This document shows, one piece after another, positions 13,501-27,417 of a stretch of DNA of 64,000 nt. Both the position numbers and the translations under genes were made by a program. The stretch is from Rotaria socialis (taxonomy: Eukaryota; Rotifera; Eurotatoria; Philodinida; Philodinidae), in assembly GCA_905331475.1 (NCBI GenBank), contig CAJNYU010003233.1:124001-188000 (forward strand), read 5' to 3'. The notes below the pieces were generated by a model that was not told the DNA's origin, did not search any database, and worked only from the letters and a program-made list of their open reading frames with translations. How positions within the stretch are numbered: the first letter of the stretch is position 1; each line of letters opens with the position of its first letter.

Positions 13501-16500
13501 ATGACAAGAGTTCAGGGACTGACTTACTGATCGTGCTTGTTCATTTAAGAATGGTTGCCATTCTTTTTCGATTTTTAAATCACATTCGTCGATCTGGAAT
13601 TGATAATTTTGTAATTGAGCTAGTTTTGGTATGCCTTTCAGTAACCATTCGTCACATTTACGACGAACGAATGCTAAATTACTTTCTGGTCGTTCATTTA
13701 AATCACTAGCATCCTGAAAGAAAACAAAAAAGATATAAGTTACAATAAAGATTATTTGAATTCATGATAACGATTTAAAAATTACAAACGGAAAGAAAAG
13801 AACAAATAAATACCGAATTATACAGTCCATTTCCTCCGACTCCACCACCTCCTGCGAATCCTATTCCAGAAGATGATCTTGATAAATTATCATTCTGAGA
13901 TGATATCGAAGTTACTGTATTTTGTCTTAAAAGACGAGTTGCTGCACGTTGCCAACGACGTGCACTTTCTTTATGCACGGTATGATTTTGATGATTAGCA
14001 GATGATGCTTCGAGTGCACGCCATAAGGTAGCAGTATCATAAGTTGTGATCGAATTCGCTTTCAGTATGCGTCGATTCATTATTGACACCACTCGTGCTG
14101 TGCGACAATTGTTGGCTCGTAATGATATCGTCAAATAACAAAGGGTAGAAGGAGAATGGAAAGAAGCCGGAATACGAGCGAAAGAGAGAGAGAGAGAGCG
14201 AGAGAGAGCGCGAGAGGGCAAGATAGGGAAATAGTTAATAGGACGACGTGAAAATCCGCCTTGTGTATTTTTGTAGTACTCTCACTTCCCTTCTGCTGAT
14301 CTCTATATCTTCGCTTGTTTTTTTTCGGTTCGCTTGATGAGAAGAAAATGTCGAACGTTCTTCTGTTTGCTGTTCTGATTATGAGATAGATGTCGATAGG
14401 ACTATTAATTTTTGTTTTTGCCAAAGTAGTCCATCATACAACGAATATTATTTATGATAGAGATGAAGTAGTACCACATATTTATCGCGGAAGAACAAAC
14501 GAGCTAGTAATTTAATCCACTAGTTCATTTCCTCCTATATCCGTTACTCGTATTACTGCACTTAAATATACAAAATACTTATCCCAACAAGATAAACTAA
14601 TATTTTCTTATTTTCTATCTGATATTAATCAGAGCCAAAACAAGATTGATGGATAAACTGATCACTTACATTAAGATAAAATATATAATGTCCACGATTT
14701 GATGATCGCCAAACCGATCGAATAGGTGATGGCGATGATTTTCTTATATCTTTATAAGATGCAGGTAAATACGTGGGAAGAGTCATATTAAGCATTGCAT
14801 CTGAGTTTTCGTTTTCTTTTCAATGCCCCAGCGGTGAAGCGACAGAGATTATATAGGAAGATATTTCACCGAAAGGCATGCTAGACTTTTTCTTTGTTTA
14901 ATAACTGATAACAGCTCTCTTTTTTTTACCGTCATTCCTATCATATTCAAATAAATATATTCCGTGTTGAAGAATGAATCATTAGATTTATTTATTTTTC
15001 TGTTACGTAGTAAAAATATTAACTTAAATATACGGATAGGTAGATCTACTATTGTTTTTTTTCCTCCTCCCTCCGCAAACATTTCACAATTCACTAATAT
15101 TGATGAAAATGTTATGTTAAACTTGATGTGTAAACATGCAAAATGATGATACATATAATTCTCTCGTGAAAATATTAACGTATACATGTTTTTCTTCATG
15201 CGCGCAATCAATGATTCATTTACAAGACTTATTTTATTTTCAAGTAACAGGAAATCAGGTCTCTAATGAAAGAGATAATGAAGAAAAAAGTCTCTATTTT
15301 CTTTTCTCTCTAGTATATATATATATAAATATATAAGTACAGTTTGTGATAAAAACAAGAGGGGCACAACGACACATGTATATTTAGACATATTTTCTTA
15401 CTCGAGTAAATATACTGCCAGTAAAAAGACCAGATCTAGTTGTTTTTCCTGATCTTGAATGTTGTTGTGCGTTGGCTGATTTCAATTCTTGGTTATAATT
15501 ACTATTTAATATATTAATTGGTATTACGTCATCATTATCTTGCACCATGTATTGAGTTGATAAACGTTTCGATGTAGATGCTGCTGATTTAGTAGTCTAA
15601 AGAAAAATATCAAAAAAAAAAAGAAAAAATATAGACGATAAATGTCTTTTTTTGATATGCTAAGAAAACAACATGCTGATCTCGGTAGTAATAACAGATG
15701 AAAATCATTAACGATGCTTAGTTCTTGCTTTACAATTATAATGGAGTATAAAATGGAGGAAAATTGGGAATAAATAAAAAATATATATCGTTTAGATTAA
15801 TAGCGATAATATGACAACATTATCGGTTTGATGATTGAATAAAAAAAACTCAATCTGTCGTAAAAAAAGTGTATATTACGATTAAAGTTCTCTTATGGCT
15901 AGATCGAACAGTTTGTAGGTGGAAAATGAGAGCAATTATCAGGCGTCTACAGTTATAAAAATAAAATAGATAGCAACTCAAGTATCTTTATTGACAGTCA
16001 ACAGCGATAGAACATCATTTTTCAGTTAACGCAGATAATAATAATAATAATAATACGAGACAGAGAAGAATCAAACCAGAATTAGTTTTAAGATGAAAGT
16101 TGAGATCAAACATATTACTTTGGTTTCTATATATTGCAAAATAAGATAACAAATTTAGCTTTTGAGTGCTATACAATTAAAAATTAATAATCGTATCGAA
16201 TGATTGACATATTTTAGGATATTTACTCGATTTTTCTCTTTTACTATATCCTACTTGGTTAGAACGAGAACAAACAGGTGTTTGGTCATGTCACTCGAAT
16301 TGGTTCTCTTTACAACAAGCAATAACGACTCTCAAGTGTTTAACTATCACTTCATAGGAATGTCTATTACTTATGACGGATTAGACCTAATATACGCATA
16401 TACATATCTATATACGTATATTGCTATGTGACATTGATGTTAATTTTTTTCTAACTTACACTTGTTAAAATTGCCGAACCAGTTGAATTTCGTTTTTCAT

Positions 16501-17832
16501 TTCGTTCTTTTCCAGCTGACGTTTTAGCAAGTGCTCGATTATTAGTACGTGTACATGATGATAGGCCATGTTCTTTTTCTAAATAGAAAATTGAATAAAA
16601 TAAAACCGTAAGATCTTCAATTAATAGAGAACGAGAGAGAAAAAGTATTGGGATTTTCGTTTTTTTGTTGTTTTTAAAAAGAAGATGAATGAAAGGGAAA
16701 AGACGAGACCATTGCATTTTGATTTATATGACATTGCAGCAGATGTAGCCGATGATGACCCGCTTGCACAGATTGTCTGTTCATCTCCGCTTGACGATAA
16801 AAAGGCAACGTCATCACAGCTGACACTTTTTTGCTTAAGTAGGCACGCAGCTACCATTGATCCTGTGATTTCTTTAGTATTTAACATATTTGGATCATCG
16901 GATAGGCCATTTTTTCTTGCTCGTTGCTGCATTTGAATAGGTAGAATATGTACATCTTCATTCGATGATGATCCAGGTGGAGAATCGACTTCTGTTAATG
17001 CACAATTCCAAACAAATGTAAATGTTGATGATGCTGAATTAGTTGCTGTTGATAATGTTGGCGATGGTGATGGAATATATGGTAAATGATCATTACTATT
17101 GGAACAGTATGATTTACGTCGATACTTCAATACATCAGATAATTGTCGACATATCGATAAACGTCGAAGAGGCGATACAAGCGGTGGATGAGAACCAGCT
17201 GATGCTGTTCCATCGTTGGACATCGTAATTCAAAGTGAATGAATAAATCTAACAATGAATATTTTCTTCTTCTTCTTGTTCTTCTTTTTTCCTTTTTTGA
17301 TAGACAATTCATTCACAAAAGAGTCAAAGACAAAGAATAAACGATGCAATCTCTTATGCTTTCTCTCTTCGCTTAGTTTTTTTTTACAATAAATGAGAGT
17401 TTGTACGCCGGAGGGTGACAATCACTAGCTGAAGAGGAAAGTTTGCATATGCATATATATATATATAATATTTGATAGAGAGAAAAAAGAGCGGAGTTAT
17501 ATAATAGCGTCAACCATTTAATGTGACAATCGCGACAATAACAAAAAAAATATTGATAACAACTGGATTCTTTTCTTTTGCAAGAAACATGGCTAATACA
17601 TTAGCTTGTATGTTTTTTTGGATTTGGCATTTTCTTTTGTTTTCACCGACATACTGAATTAAATTTGTTGGAATATTTTAAGCTTGAACAAACGACAGAA
17701 GCAATGATGCGTATTAAGAATTCTTTAAAGTTGCATCATAGCATATCATTCAATGCGTGTGAGCGTTTCGAGAGTGTGCACCAAGTGATTTTGAAGTGAA
17801 GGAAAGAGACAAAAGAGGTTTTAGCGTTAATT

Positions 17833-17863
<31 letters not shown>

Positions 17864-20800
17864 AAAACGAAAAGGAGGAAAACAATAAAATTACATAATC
17901 AAACCATGAGACCTATTCTTTCTGCATACCTGTAACTACAAGATCATCTAGCGGAAGATGTTTGACTGGTTGATCCAAGGGCAATGGTAAACTAGGTGCA
18001 CTTCGTAAACAAATGTTATATGTTTCAATAGTCAGGTGATGCTTTTCAAATAATTTTAACAAAATTTCTCTAAAAATGAAATAAATGTACACATAAATCA
18101 TGTCAAGTAAACCTTTGTTCTTTTAGTCAATTTTTATTTTCTTTTTTTTTACCTTAATGTTGTATTTTCAGACGCATTCGAGTAGTTAAATCGTTCTTTA
18201 AAATTCTGACCATTAACATTAGTAAAATAGATGTAGGAACCATCCTAGAAACAAGAAAAATAAAATACAATAAAACATAAAAAAAAGTGCCAATTAGTCT
18301 CAAGGTCAACTGTCTCTCACATATCGACTATATTCAATTTGCATCCATATTTCCCACCACATCAAGTGAAATTCTCTTTTGTTTCTATGAAGTTTTTTTC
18401 TCTGGTGTCTACTCAAACAATCCATACATATATCTGTCATTTGTCCTTCTCGATAAGCATCTATTATCAAATAAATAACTCTCCGAATAAAAGTAAACGA
18501 AACTGAAGGTTTCATCGGTAAGACAAAAATTCATTTATTCAACTTATCTAGTCTTTTTTTAATAGAAAAAAAAGAAAAGAAAAGGCCCTTGATTTAATAA
18601 TCGAACTTACTGTTGATGGTAAAGTTTCCTCGGATAAAGCATGCTTTCGATGATCAAGAAGATTTAAAAGTGTTGATTCATTATTAACTGGTGTAGTAGC
18701 ATTAATTCGATTTGAGCCAATTGATGTCGCTAAATTAATCACTGAAACACTGAATTGTTTGCCAACCATATTTGTCTGTTTCAAAAGGAATGAAGAATTT
18801 TTTGAAAGTAATAAAAAAAATGAAACAAAAAAAATGATTTTACTTCATTTGATCCCAAAGCAACATTTGATCGACGAGTTCGAAATACATTAACTAATAA
18901 ACTTCGTGTCTTCTCTCTTTGAAAAAAAGAAACTTTTGTCAGAACGCGAAAGAAAAATGAATTCAAAACAACGAAGAAAAAAGAAATTACTGTGCAAACC
19001 TGCGTATTTGTAAATTTGTCACTAGTGCATGACGACTATCAATTAGCAATGCTGTTGAATCATTCATAGAACTTTTAAACGAATAGATATTGATTTAATC
19101 TATACTGTCAATATCAATATTGAACTTTTATATCAGCGCAAAAATCAGATACAACGGTACTTCACACACACACATATATCTACATATATGAGTATTATGT
19201 ATGTACTAGCTCTCTTCTTTTCCCCCCTTCTCACTGTTCTCAAAGTAGTTTTTATTTTTTTTATCATCATCGTATGATGTGAGGTGTGAACAATCGTTAT
19301 ACAAATAGTAAAACTTATTTGCTTAGTGTCGATGTGGGCGACAAAGCAAAAGAAAGAGAAAAAAAACCTGGGGTATGAAAGTAGAGATTAATTAAACTAT
19401 AAATTCTTTGCGTATCTTTTAACAAAATCATATTCATAACTACAAGTAAATGATTACATCGAATTTAATTGTCATAGAGATTTTATTTAAGAAGAAAAGC
19501 AAATAAAAATTCATTCTAATATCTTACAAGCATAATCGATTAGTTAGCTTACCCGGTATTACGCGAATACTGTCGTGTTAATATTAATTTTCCGTTGGGT
19601 ATGTATTTAGAGTGAGAAATTCTTCTGGAAGAATTCCTTTGATTAGTTTCAATAAATATATTGTCTATTGAATCATATTTAATTAAATGAAATCTATCTC
19701 TATATGGATTTTCATCATTTTGAAATTGCTTTTTCACTTTTGATATTGTATCCCGAAACGACGAACGCACAAGCATGATTCTGACTATCACACCGTTATC
19801 AAAATGCTGCCTAGCATTCAGCGCATATCGAATATCCTAGTCGTCCATTGTCTCTTTTCTCTTATGTGTGTCTTTTTTTTGGAAGAAAAAAGGATTGAAG
19901 AATAAAATTCGTTATTTGTCAATGGCACATAGCGAATGTGAGAAAACGTCAATTTGAACAAGAGCAAAAAGAAAAAAAAAGAGATTGAAAGAACTTACTC
20001 AGGTGGATGTAGAAAGAATTGATTATTATTATTTTCATTTGTTGAATCGTTGGCAGCCATAATGTTTAAATCATTTAATTCGCCTGTAGAAGTTTCTAAA
20101 AGCAAATATCTAACTTTTCAATTGATTTGTTGAAAAATAAAATCACCTCTATCAAGAGTGCTTTCATGGTCACCTTCTTCTTTCTCTCCATCATATCCAT
20201 CAGAATCAATACGGACCTGGAACTGAAAAAAGAAACGATTAATAATATAAAATTTGAAAAGAAATCTATGCTTAAAGGAGCTTTATCACTACCTTCATAA
20301 GGCAAGGCATAAACGCGTGAGATACAGCATACATCTTTCAAAGTGTATACAAAACTATATAAATTCTTCTTCTTCTTCTTCTTCTTCTTGCTTTATTCAA
20401 CTAGACAATAGAGTCATAAAATCCCTTCTCTCATCATATATTCCTATTTTGTTACTATATAATTGTAAAACCCCACCCAAAAAGAAGCCTGAAAGAACGA
20501 AAATGTCCTCTATACATTTTCTTGCACTATAAAATATCGAAATGTTTTTCTTCTTAGTTTTATTTTCATTTCATTTCCATTTCGATTAAAACAATACCCA
20601 AATACCATAGAAGTCATTGATGCTTTTTACTTTTAATATGCATTCTATTTTTCATTCATTAAAATAGAGGTACAAGAAAAATGTCTAAAATGCATAACCA
20701 TACTTTATATTGAAGAAGTAGTGATCTTAGAAGACAAGGTCACGTAGATAAGGAAACTTTTCGCCTATGCAACTCTAGGCAGGTGACACGATTGATATTC

Positions 20801-23434
20801 CTCTCTGTTCTTTCGATTGCTATTTCTAGTGTATATCGATTTGTTTCTCTCTCTCTCTCTCTCTCTGTCTCGATTACCGTTAGTGATTATTTCCATGTGT
20901 AAATTATAGTATCTTAGTTGTGCGTCATTTCTAGTCTATCAGTAGGAATAATATATAACAAGCAAAAAAATAGAAAAGAAAAAGAAACAAGGTAAAATAG
21001 AAGCCATATGACAATTAAATTTTGATTCCAGTATTTCGAATTATTTTCATGACAGACAATTTAATTAACAGCAAGGTAGTTTTTATTGGCAAGAAGTTAT
21101 ATCCAATGGTGAAGACTATCAATTTCAGACTTGAAATATGTATTATAAAAGAAGAACAAAAAAAAAACGAAGTCAAAATGTGATTACATAAATTCGAAAT
21201 TTATATTCTTTGCAATTGTTTCGTTATTTATATTTCTTCGTTCATACTAGAACAGCGTAGCTAATATAGATAGCTTTAGCTTTATAACTGCTGCCGTTAC
21301 TACGATTGAATTAAACGTCCATACTAATGACCGACGTGCCATATGATAGCTCATACGAAAAATCAATTATCCTCAGACGACAATCATATTTGTTTTTTAA
21401 GAGAAGCAAAATAACCGATCGATAGCAAACGATAATGAGTCAAGTGTGTCAGTGTTTTTGTTAGTATGACGAAAGCAAAAAAACCTATAGTGTATCGAGT
21501 GCATCTTAGCTCCAAGTAAAATTTGCATATTTTACTGTAAAAGGACATTCTCCGTTTTTGACTCATGCGCTCTCAAGCTGAAAAGCGATATGACAAGTAC
21601 CTTCGTATTGTCTCAATGAGAAGAAACGGTCAAGTAGTGTCGCCGTCTATGACGTTTATTTGTTCGAAAGAAATCTTGAATTTAAAATTTTACTATCGTC
21701 ATTATACGATTGCTCTCATATAACAGAAGAAAAGTCAAATATTATCAATGAAAATGACAGAACAGTATTATAAAGGCTAATCAACAACATCAGTACGGGT
21801 AGACAGACAGTTCATGCTATCAAGCAATCGAATACCACAAGAAATACAAGAAGATGAAGAAAAAAGCGAAAGGTCAGCGACTATCAACTTGATTCTCATC
21901 GATACTTTTGTGTGTACATATATATGTACGTACGTACGTACGTATATGTAATACGATGCAACGTCTGACACGATTGCGGTAAAAACTCATACACACATAC
22001 GTGTGTGCCTTGCGATTTGACCAAAAGTATCAACTATATTTTAGTCATATAATTAAATACTCAGAATGCCATTGACATCATTGTTCTCATGCTCACCAGT
22101 AGTTGTAATTATGGACGCCAGGCGTTATATAGTTAACAATAACAAATCGATAGTGTCGACGCTGATTATCATCTATGTCTCGACGACAATTTATACGTGT
22201 GTGTATCAGGGTCAAATAATAATAAACTTTCTCTATTGAGACCAAGAGTATTAACACTTGACCTTCGTTGTTATATGTATACATATGTTTTATGTTAAAA
22301 GCACGTGTGCCGCTATGGGTAAACAATTTTTTTACTAATGATAACAACGTCTTAGCCGACTTACTGACTTACCTTTTCGGTTAGTTGAGTTGACTCGTCA
22401 GAAATCGTTAATTGTCGTTTATATGATTGATCATCATTGTTCTCTTTACTATCATCAGATTCCGCGAGTGAAACAGATGAAAATGAAAGTGGTGATGTTT
22501 GTTTAACAGTAGTAAGTGATTGTTGTTGTTGTTGTTGTTGTTGCTCACGAGTAATACTATCAAGTAAAGTATGTGTCAATATTGATGAAAATGATGGGCG
22601 ATGCTGTATTTGTGTATTATCTATACGTCGTTTATGATCATGATGATCGAAATCAAAAAGACTTTGAAATAATGACGGTAGACTTCGACGTCTTTTTGTA
22701 CGTGACAGTATTTGTCCATGATCGTTGAGAATTTTTGTTGATGCTAATGATGACAATGAAAAATTTTGTGTTGACGGTGGTGTTTCATGATTATCATCAT
22801 CAGTATTATTCGTAATCGTATTATCGAAAGTTGATTTTGATAAACGTCGTTTACATACAGGACAACGATCAGAGTTATTTTCATTTGTTGTTGTCGTATT
22901 GAGTTTCGATACGAGAACGCCAAATATTGATGGACGTTTTTTATATTTAGAAATTAAATCTAAATTAGGATGATTTTGACAAGCTAAACATGGTCGCTGT
23001 TGCTGCTGTTGTTGTTGTGCATTAGAGTCTGTTGTTACTTTCGAGGTTGTATGATTCCCCGAGCGAAATGCAAGAGAATGAAGTAAACGTGAGAATGTCT
23101 CTTTCGACAAACTTGCTTTAATAGACGATGGAAGTTTTGCAGATTTAGATGGTGACCTATTTGCTGATTCATTATGGTTATAATGTTCGTACCCGTCGTC
23201 ATCATCAGGATCATGATTTTTTCCATGTAAATTTGTCGTTGAACCAAGTGCAAATGAAAAACTTCGCTGTTGACTAATAGGTATTCCAATTAGATTATTC
23301 GAATCTTTATGTTTCAATGATGATGTACGAAAAACAGATGAACGTTTTAATTCATTTTCTAGAACTTCATCAAATTCATCAAGTATAGCCACATGACCAT
23401 TATCATCATTACTAGAGTTCTTATTATTATCATT

Positions 23435-23467
<33 letters not shown>

Positions 23468-23698
23468 AGTAGCATGATTGTCATCATCGTCATTATCTAC
23501 ACAAATTTGTGGTATAGGAACTGTTGTTGACGATTGCTGTTGTTGATGAATTTTACCACGAAATTTTCGCATTGATGAGACAGCCAATGTTGGATCGATA
23601 ATTAATAATTCAGCAGCTGACTGATGATTGTTATGTGCGTCTGTACAGTGTTGCTTATGATGTTGTAAATAACGGCGAGCTTTGTTCGAACTCGTCAT
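9396..23698 (-). CDS. PLEKHG5: PLEKHG5-like Rho guanine-nucleotide exchange factor (RBD-DH-PH)
   Basis: Twenty exons keep phase and give about 2,144 codons: 22373-23698, 20147-20222, 19999-20095, 19553-19810, 19000-19071, 18844-18916, 18611-18775, 18153-18244, 17930-18069, 16710-17204, 16460-16578, 15402-15596, 13528-13713, 13022-13327, 12629-12739, 12414-12560, 12029-12163, 11585-11962, 10398-11523, 9396-10333. A Ras-binding-type ubiquitin fold lies near residues 690-770 (NTTLREILLKLFEKHHL). The DH domain covers about 1105-1290, with the closing helix TIKPLQRLTQYKLLLEAI. The PH domain covers about 1335-1500 (DVYCYLFTDMFLITK; ending KQWIENIRATKANFQLL). This order and the PH-end match PLEKHG5, a RhoA-directed exchange factor at junctions and in neurons. 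Human PLEKHG5 is about half this length; the extra is Gln-, Asn-, Asp- and Ser-rich, including an Asn run and a long Asp run. The DH-PH assignment is firm; inclusion of the first exon rests on phase and splice sites. Confidence 0.82.
13814..14080 (-). other. probable alternative first exon B of the PLEKHG5-like gene
   Basis: The segment starts MNRRILKANSITTYDTATLW and runs 89 codons to a GTATTT donor in phase 0, compatible with the exon at 13528-13713. Upstream acceptors again do not fit the phase of the preceding exon. The sequence 5' of the ATG becomes (GA)n simple repeat (14184-14212), as expected of a 5' UTR or promoter. It would give a shorter protein lacking the Ras-binding-type domain but keeping DH-PH. 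Confidence 0.45.
14670..14795 (-). other. probable alternative first exon A of the PLEKHG5-like gene
   Basis: A 42-codon open segment begins with ATG (MLNMTLPTYLPASYKDIRKS) and ends at a strong GTAAGT donor in phase 0. It can splice to the exon at 13528-13713, which opens in phase 0. It cannot be entered in phase from the exon at 15402-15596, because the only AG acceptors just upstream leave it out of frame. An alternative promoter with its own start codon is the simplest reading. Confidence 0.45.
17833..17867. repeat. (GAAA)n microsatellite
   Basis: About eight tandem AGAA units lie in the RhoGEF intron between the exons ending at 17930 and starting at 17204. Confidence 0.9.
21926..21943. 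repeat. (GTAC)n microsatellite
   Basis: Tandem GTAC units, flanked on both sides by TATATG/CATATA-type sequence, make a fully self-complementary stretch in the first large intron of the RhoGEF gene. Confidence 0.9.
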
Positions 23699-26600
23699 CA
23701 CTTGGTAAATGCTTTCCGACCTGTAATAATGATGAAGGCTTATCTTTCTCTATTGTGTCAAACGTTGTGTAGACAAGAGAATGTTCACTATCAGTAAAAG
23801 TAGTAATAAAGACAGAGAAAGAATAAGAATCGAAATTGTCTCGTGTGTTCTGTTCTCTTTTCATATGTTGAAATAGTAATGGCAAAAATTGAATATAAAA
23901 GGGATAGATGAAGAACGAAAGAAAGCAAAGAGAAACCGATAGCTCATCGGACAAAGAAGAGCGGGAGAGAGAGTACGATGAAAAAATGATGACAGGCTCG
24001 AAATTCCATTACATCAACTTCAGGCGATGTTAGTTAAATGCACAAAATATATCTCTGATTTCTTTTGATTTGTATTATAAAAAAAAGCACTTCGTTTAAA
24101 TACAAGAAAAGAAAATTCTCTTGTGAGAAGCCTAACGTTAATTTAGTGGCAAATGAAATTTGCAATGTTATTTTTAACGATAGAATTTTAAGCATATAAC
24201 TTCTTCTTTTTTATGTAATCATTTTCGTTAATGAAATAAAGTTATCCGTATATTGACATAGAATTCTAAGAAAAGGAAATTGTAAAATTCAATGAAGCTG
24301 GCAAACTCTATGAAAGAAAAAAAAAAGATCTAATTAAGAAAAGATATTGAGTAACTTCTTCTTTGTTTTTTACTTGTATTTCTACTAGAAATGAATATTA
24401 AAATAATTTTTTTCTTCTTTCTTTCACAATAACTAATTCAGTTCTTGTTTTATGAATCTAGTTGGCATGACATTCAACTTACCTATATCCTCTATTTGCC
24501 TCTTCTAATTATGGTTTTATCCCGTAGGCATTTAAGACATGACAGCGTGTATGTTGAAGTGCTCGTGATATCAAAACTAGCAGCATTCTTATACTCTACT
24601 AGGGTTATCCTCCGTCTCTCTCTCTCTGTCTTCTTGGTTGTTTGTTCTATATACAACGAAAATATCAGTAGATCAAATATATATATATATATATATATAT
24701 TAGAGACCGTCCTTTGTATGTTGAATAGAGTAAAATAACAACTATGTTAAAAAAAGTTTTATTTCTATTGTCATTCTCTTTCGAGTTGTGTTCAATTACA
24801 TGAAAAAAAAAACTTGCGAAGAAGAAGCAGAGAATAGAACTCTCGTAAACTCAGTAGGTGTATATGTTAATGGTGGTACCGTTCGAATATAAAAGGTTTC
24901 ATACTCGTTCGTTTATTTTTCATCGTTTTATAATATCTTCTCACGTACAAACATGGATTAGAACCTAGAAAAAAGAAACGGACCTACAACAAACGAACGA
25001 GAACAGTTCATTTCATGCCCAAGTGTTTGTAGTTTCATCGTTTTTTTGTTCTATTGAGGTTTCAACAACAAATGTTACATGTTATTCATAGGTGTGCGTG
25101 AGAACATATACTACTCACAGAACAATGGTATATATATATATATATATGTCGGTAGGATCATGGGCAAACTGAGAAAAAAGTTACGAAAAAAGAAACATAA
25201 AACGGTAAATTTGTTTTAATCATTCTGTTGTATGTGCTCATTGATCTCTTATCAGTTTTGCGTATTTTTCTACTTTTTTTTGCAGTGCAACAAATGCTGG
25301 CAAATATATTAAGATGAAATAAAAGAAAACCAATATTGATTATTATTAAGATTAATCTGATGTAAGATATTATTGACTTGTTGTAGTACAAGGTTATAAA
25401 CACGAGAGAATCTTTGTACGGAAGAGACAGTTTTCTCTTGTTTCTGGAGATTACAAAATTTAATTTGAAGAGAATGTTTTAAAAAAGCAGAGAAATCCCG
25501 GCAATCAAAAAATGATTCAAGGCTATTATGATAATCAAACGTTTAATTGAGAATACGAATGTTTTCGTTATGTTTAACTTGTGATCATTCGACTTTATTT
25601 TTCAAGTACGACTCTCGATTCTTGCCATTGATCTAGCAACGTATATATTAAATTTGAAGTGCAGCTTTGATCGGGATTTTATCAGACGATTAACCAGCAA
25701 CGCTTGAATATATACATGTAAAGCTCGTAAATAGATTTTGTCATCTCAGTCAAAAACTAAAGTACTGATAAGGATATAACCCGTTTGGGTCAACTGCCAT
25801 GTCATGTCTAACTGTCAATTAAGATAGATCGTCGCATTTCCATTACTTCTAAATAGTTCTCATGTCAGTTTTTGTTGATTTCTATTTTTGTACCCTGGCC
25901 AATCTTTCAAGACAACATCTGAAGTTCGAGGGCCTGTAATACTTCTATCTCGTGACTTGGTCCTTTGTGGTTCAAACGTAGAAGCTATTCTAGAATACAA
26001 ACAACGATCTAATCACTACATTTGCTATTTCTATTGATAGCTAATGCTTGATTTTTTTAGCGTGCGTTTTTCGACTACTGTACGGAATCAGATTATTTCG
26101 AAGTATTCAATGTTTCAATAGACTATAAAACGTGTGAAATCAGATCTATGTTAAAAACGATAGTATCGAAATTCGATATGTTTAAATAAATAAAGTATGG
26201 AGTGTGGTGGAAAAATCAGCGCACCCAATTTCTAAAATTATCTTTGTGACTCATTTAATTTAACTTAATTAATCGGCAAAGAAGAGTCGATTAGTGATGG
26301 GCAAAATCTCGGAGAAATTATATTGAGATAAATCAATCCGGGGTCAGCTGGGAAAAGAAAAACATTTTCTTCTTTATTAACAGTATATTCTTTCTTCTTC
26401 AATATCAAAAAATTGATATGATATGCAATGAATACTAAGTATATGCAAGCTACAAGTCTATTTGTTAATAGACTGAAATTATATTTAACGACATACGAGT
26501 CACATTTTTCAATAGTGTAATATAAAACGGTTCAAATATAATCAGTACTAAAACTAACATGCGCAAACGCTACATTGATAATTAAATGAAACAAATGGAT

Positions 26601-27417
26601 CGCAGAACTAATTAGTATTTTATCTGCTAGAAATATCAATCGATCGTCTCAATTATTCAAAACAAAATAGATTGAAAATTTCAATATGTAAGGAAAACAT
26701 TTCTAACAAAATTTAGAGAAACAATAGTAAAAATATGAGACTTCAAAAGGCCAACCAAATGCACGTCTATGATCAAGAAAAAAAGATTATCAACGACGTA
26801 CAACATAGTCAATATCTTTTCTCAAACGAATTTAACATGTTCGAATTATTCTCTTTGTGTAGATTATCATGGTATCGATTTCTGTGATAAAACACGTGCC
26901 AACATGTTTTGTCAAGATGGTCATGATCACATAAATTTAAAGATTTTCGTTACTCATTAGGTTACCAAGTGCTATAAATGTCCAAAAATTTGTCAGCATA
27001 AATAATACGTCCAACAAATTTTTTGTTATTATAGTATCAATTGAAAAAAAATTTCTTTTAGTAAATAAATCATTGTCGAATGATAAACTATTGTTTCACG
27101 CAATATAAATTTTTATTCATTTTAATCTATTTCATTATACAGAACATATGTTTATTCAGGATAGATGATTCATTTCGATATTATTTTACTTTACAACAGA
27201 GGAAATAAATTTTGTTGGAAGAAAAAAAACAGGAAGTAACATATCTTTTAATAATAATACCAGATTACAATTCACGCATAGCGGCTTACAAATTATTAAT
27301 AGGAAAAAAAAAGTAAAGTTTATCTGAGGGTAATACTACGAAAAGAAATGTACAATTGAATGATACAATGAAGAAAAAAAAAATATATATATATAAATCT
27401 GATTGACTTTTATTTCT
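23699..27417. other. intergenic, presumed promoter side of the RhoGEF gene
   Basis: 3.7 kb of AT-rich sequence with TA microsatellites (about 24679-24700 and 25131-25147) and CT runs. The 63-codon frame at 26769-26960 contains several cysteines (SLCVDYHGIDFCDKTRAN) but has no recognisable domain or splice partner; it may be a relic. No RNA gene was seen. Confidence 0.4.

Noticed and set aside
14131-14424. 97-codon minus-strand frame with a Leu/Ser repeat
   Set aside because: Translation of the (GA)n repeat upstream of alternative exon B; probably 5' UTR or promoter.
26290-26350. GTGATGGGCAAAATC resembling a hAT end
   Set aside because: No matching inverted end or flanking duplication was found nearby.
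26769-26960. 63-codon cysteine-containing frame
   Set aside because: Coding-like look but no recognised domain, no acceptor or donor continuation; left as a possible relic only.
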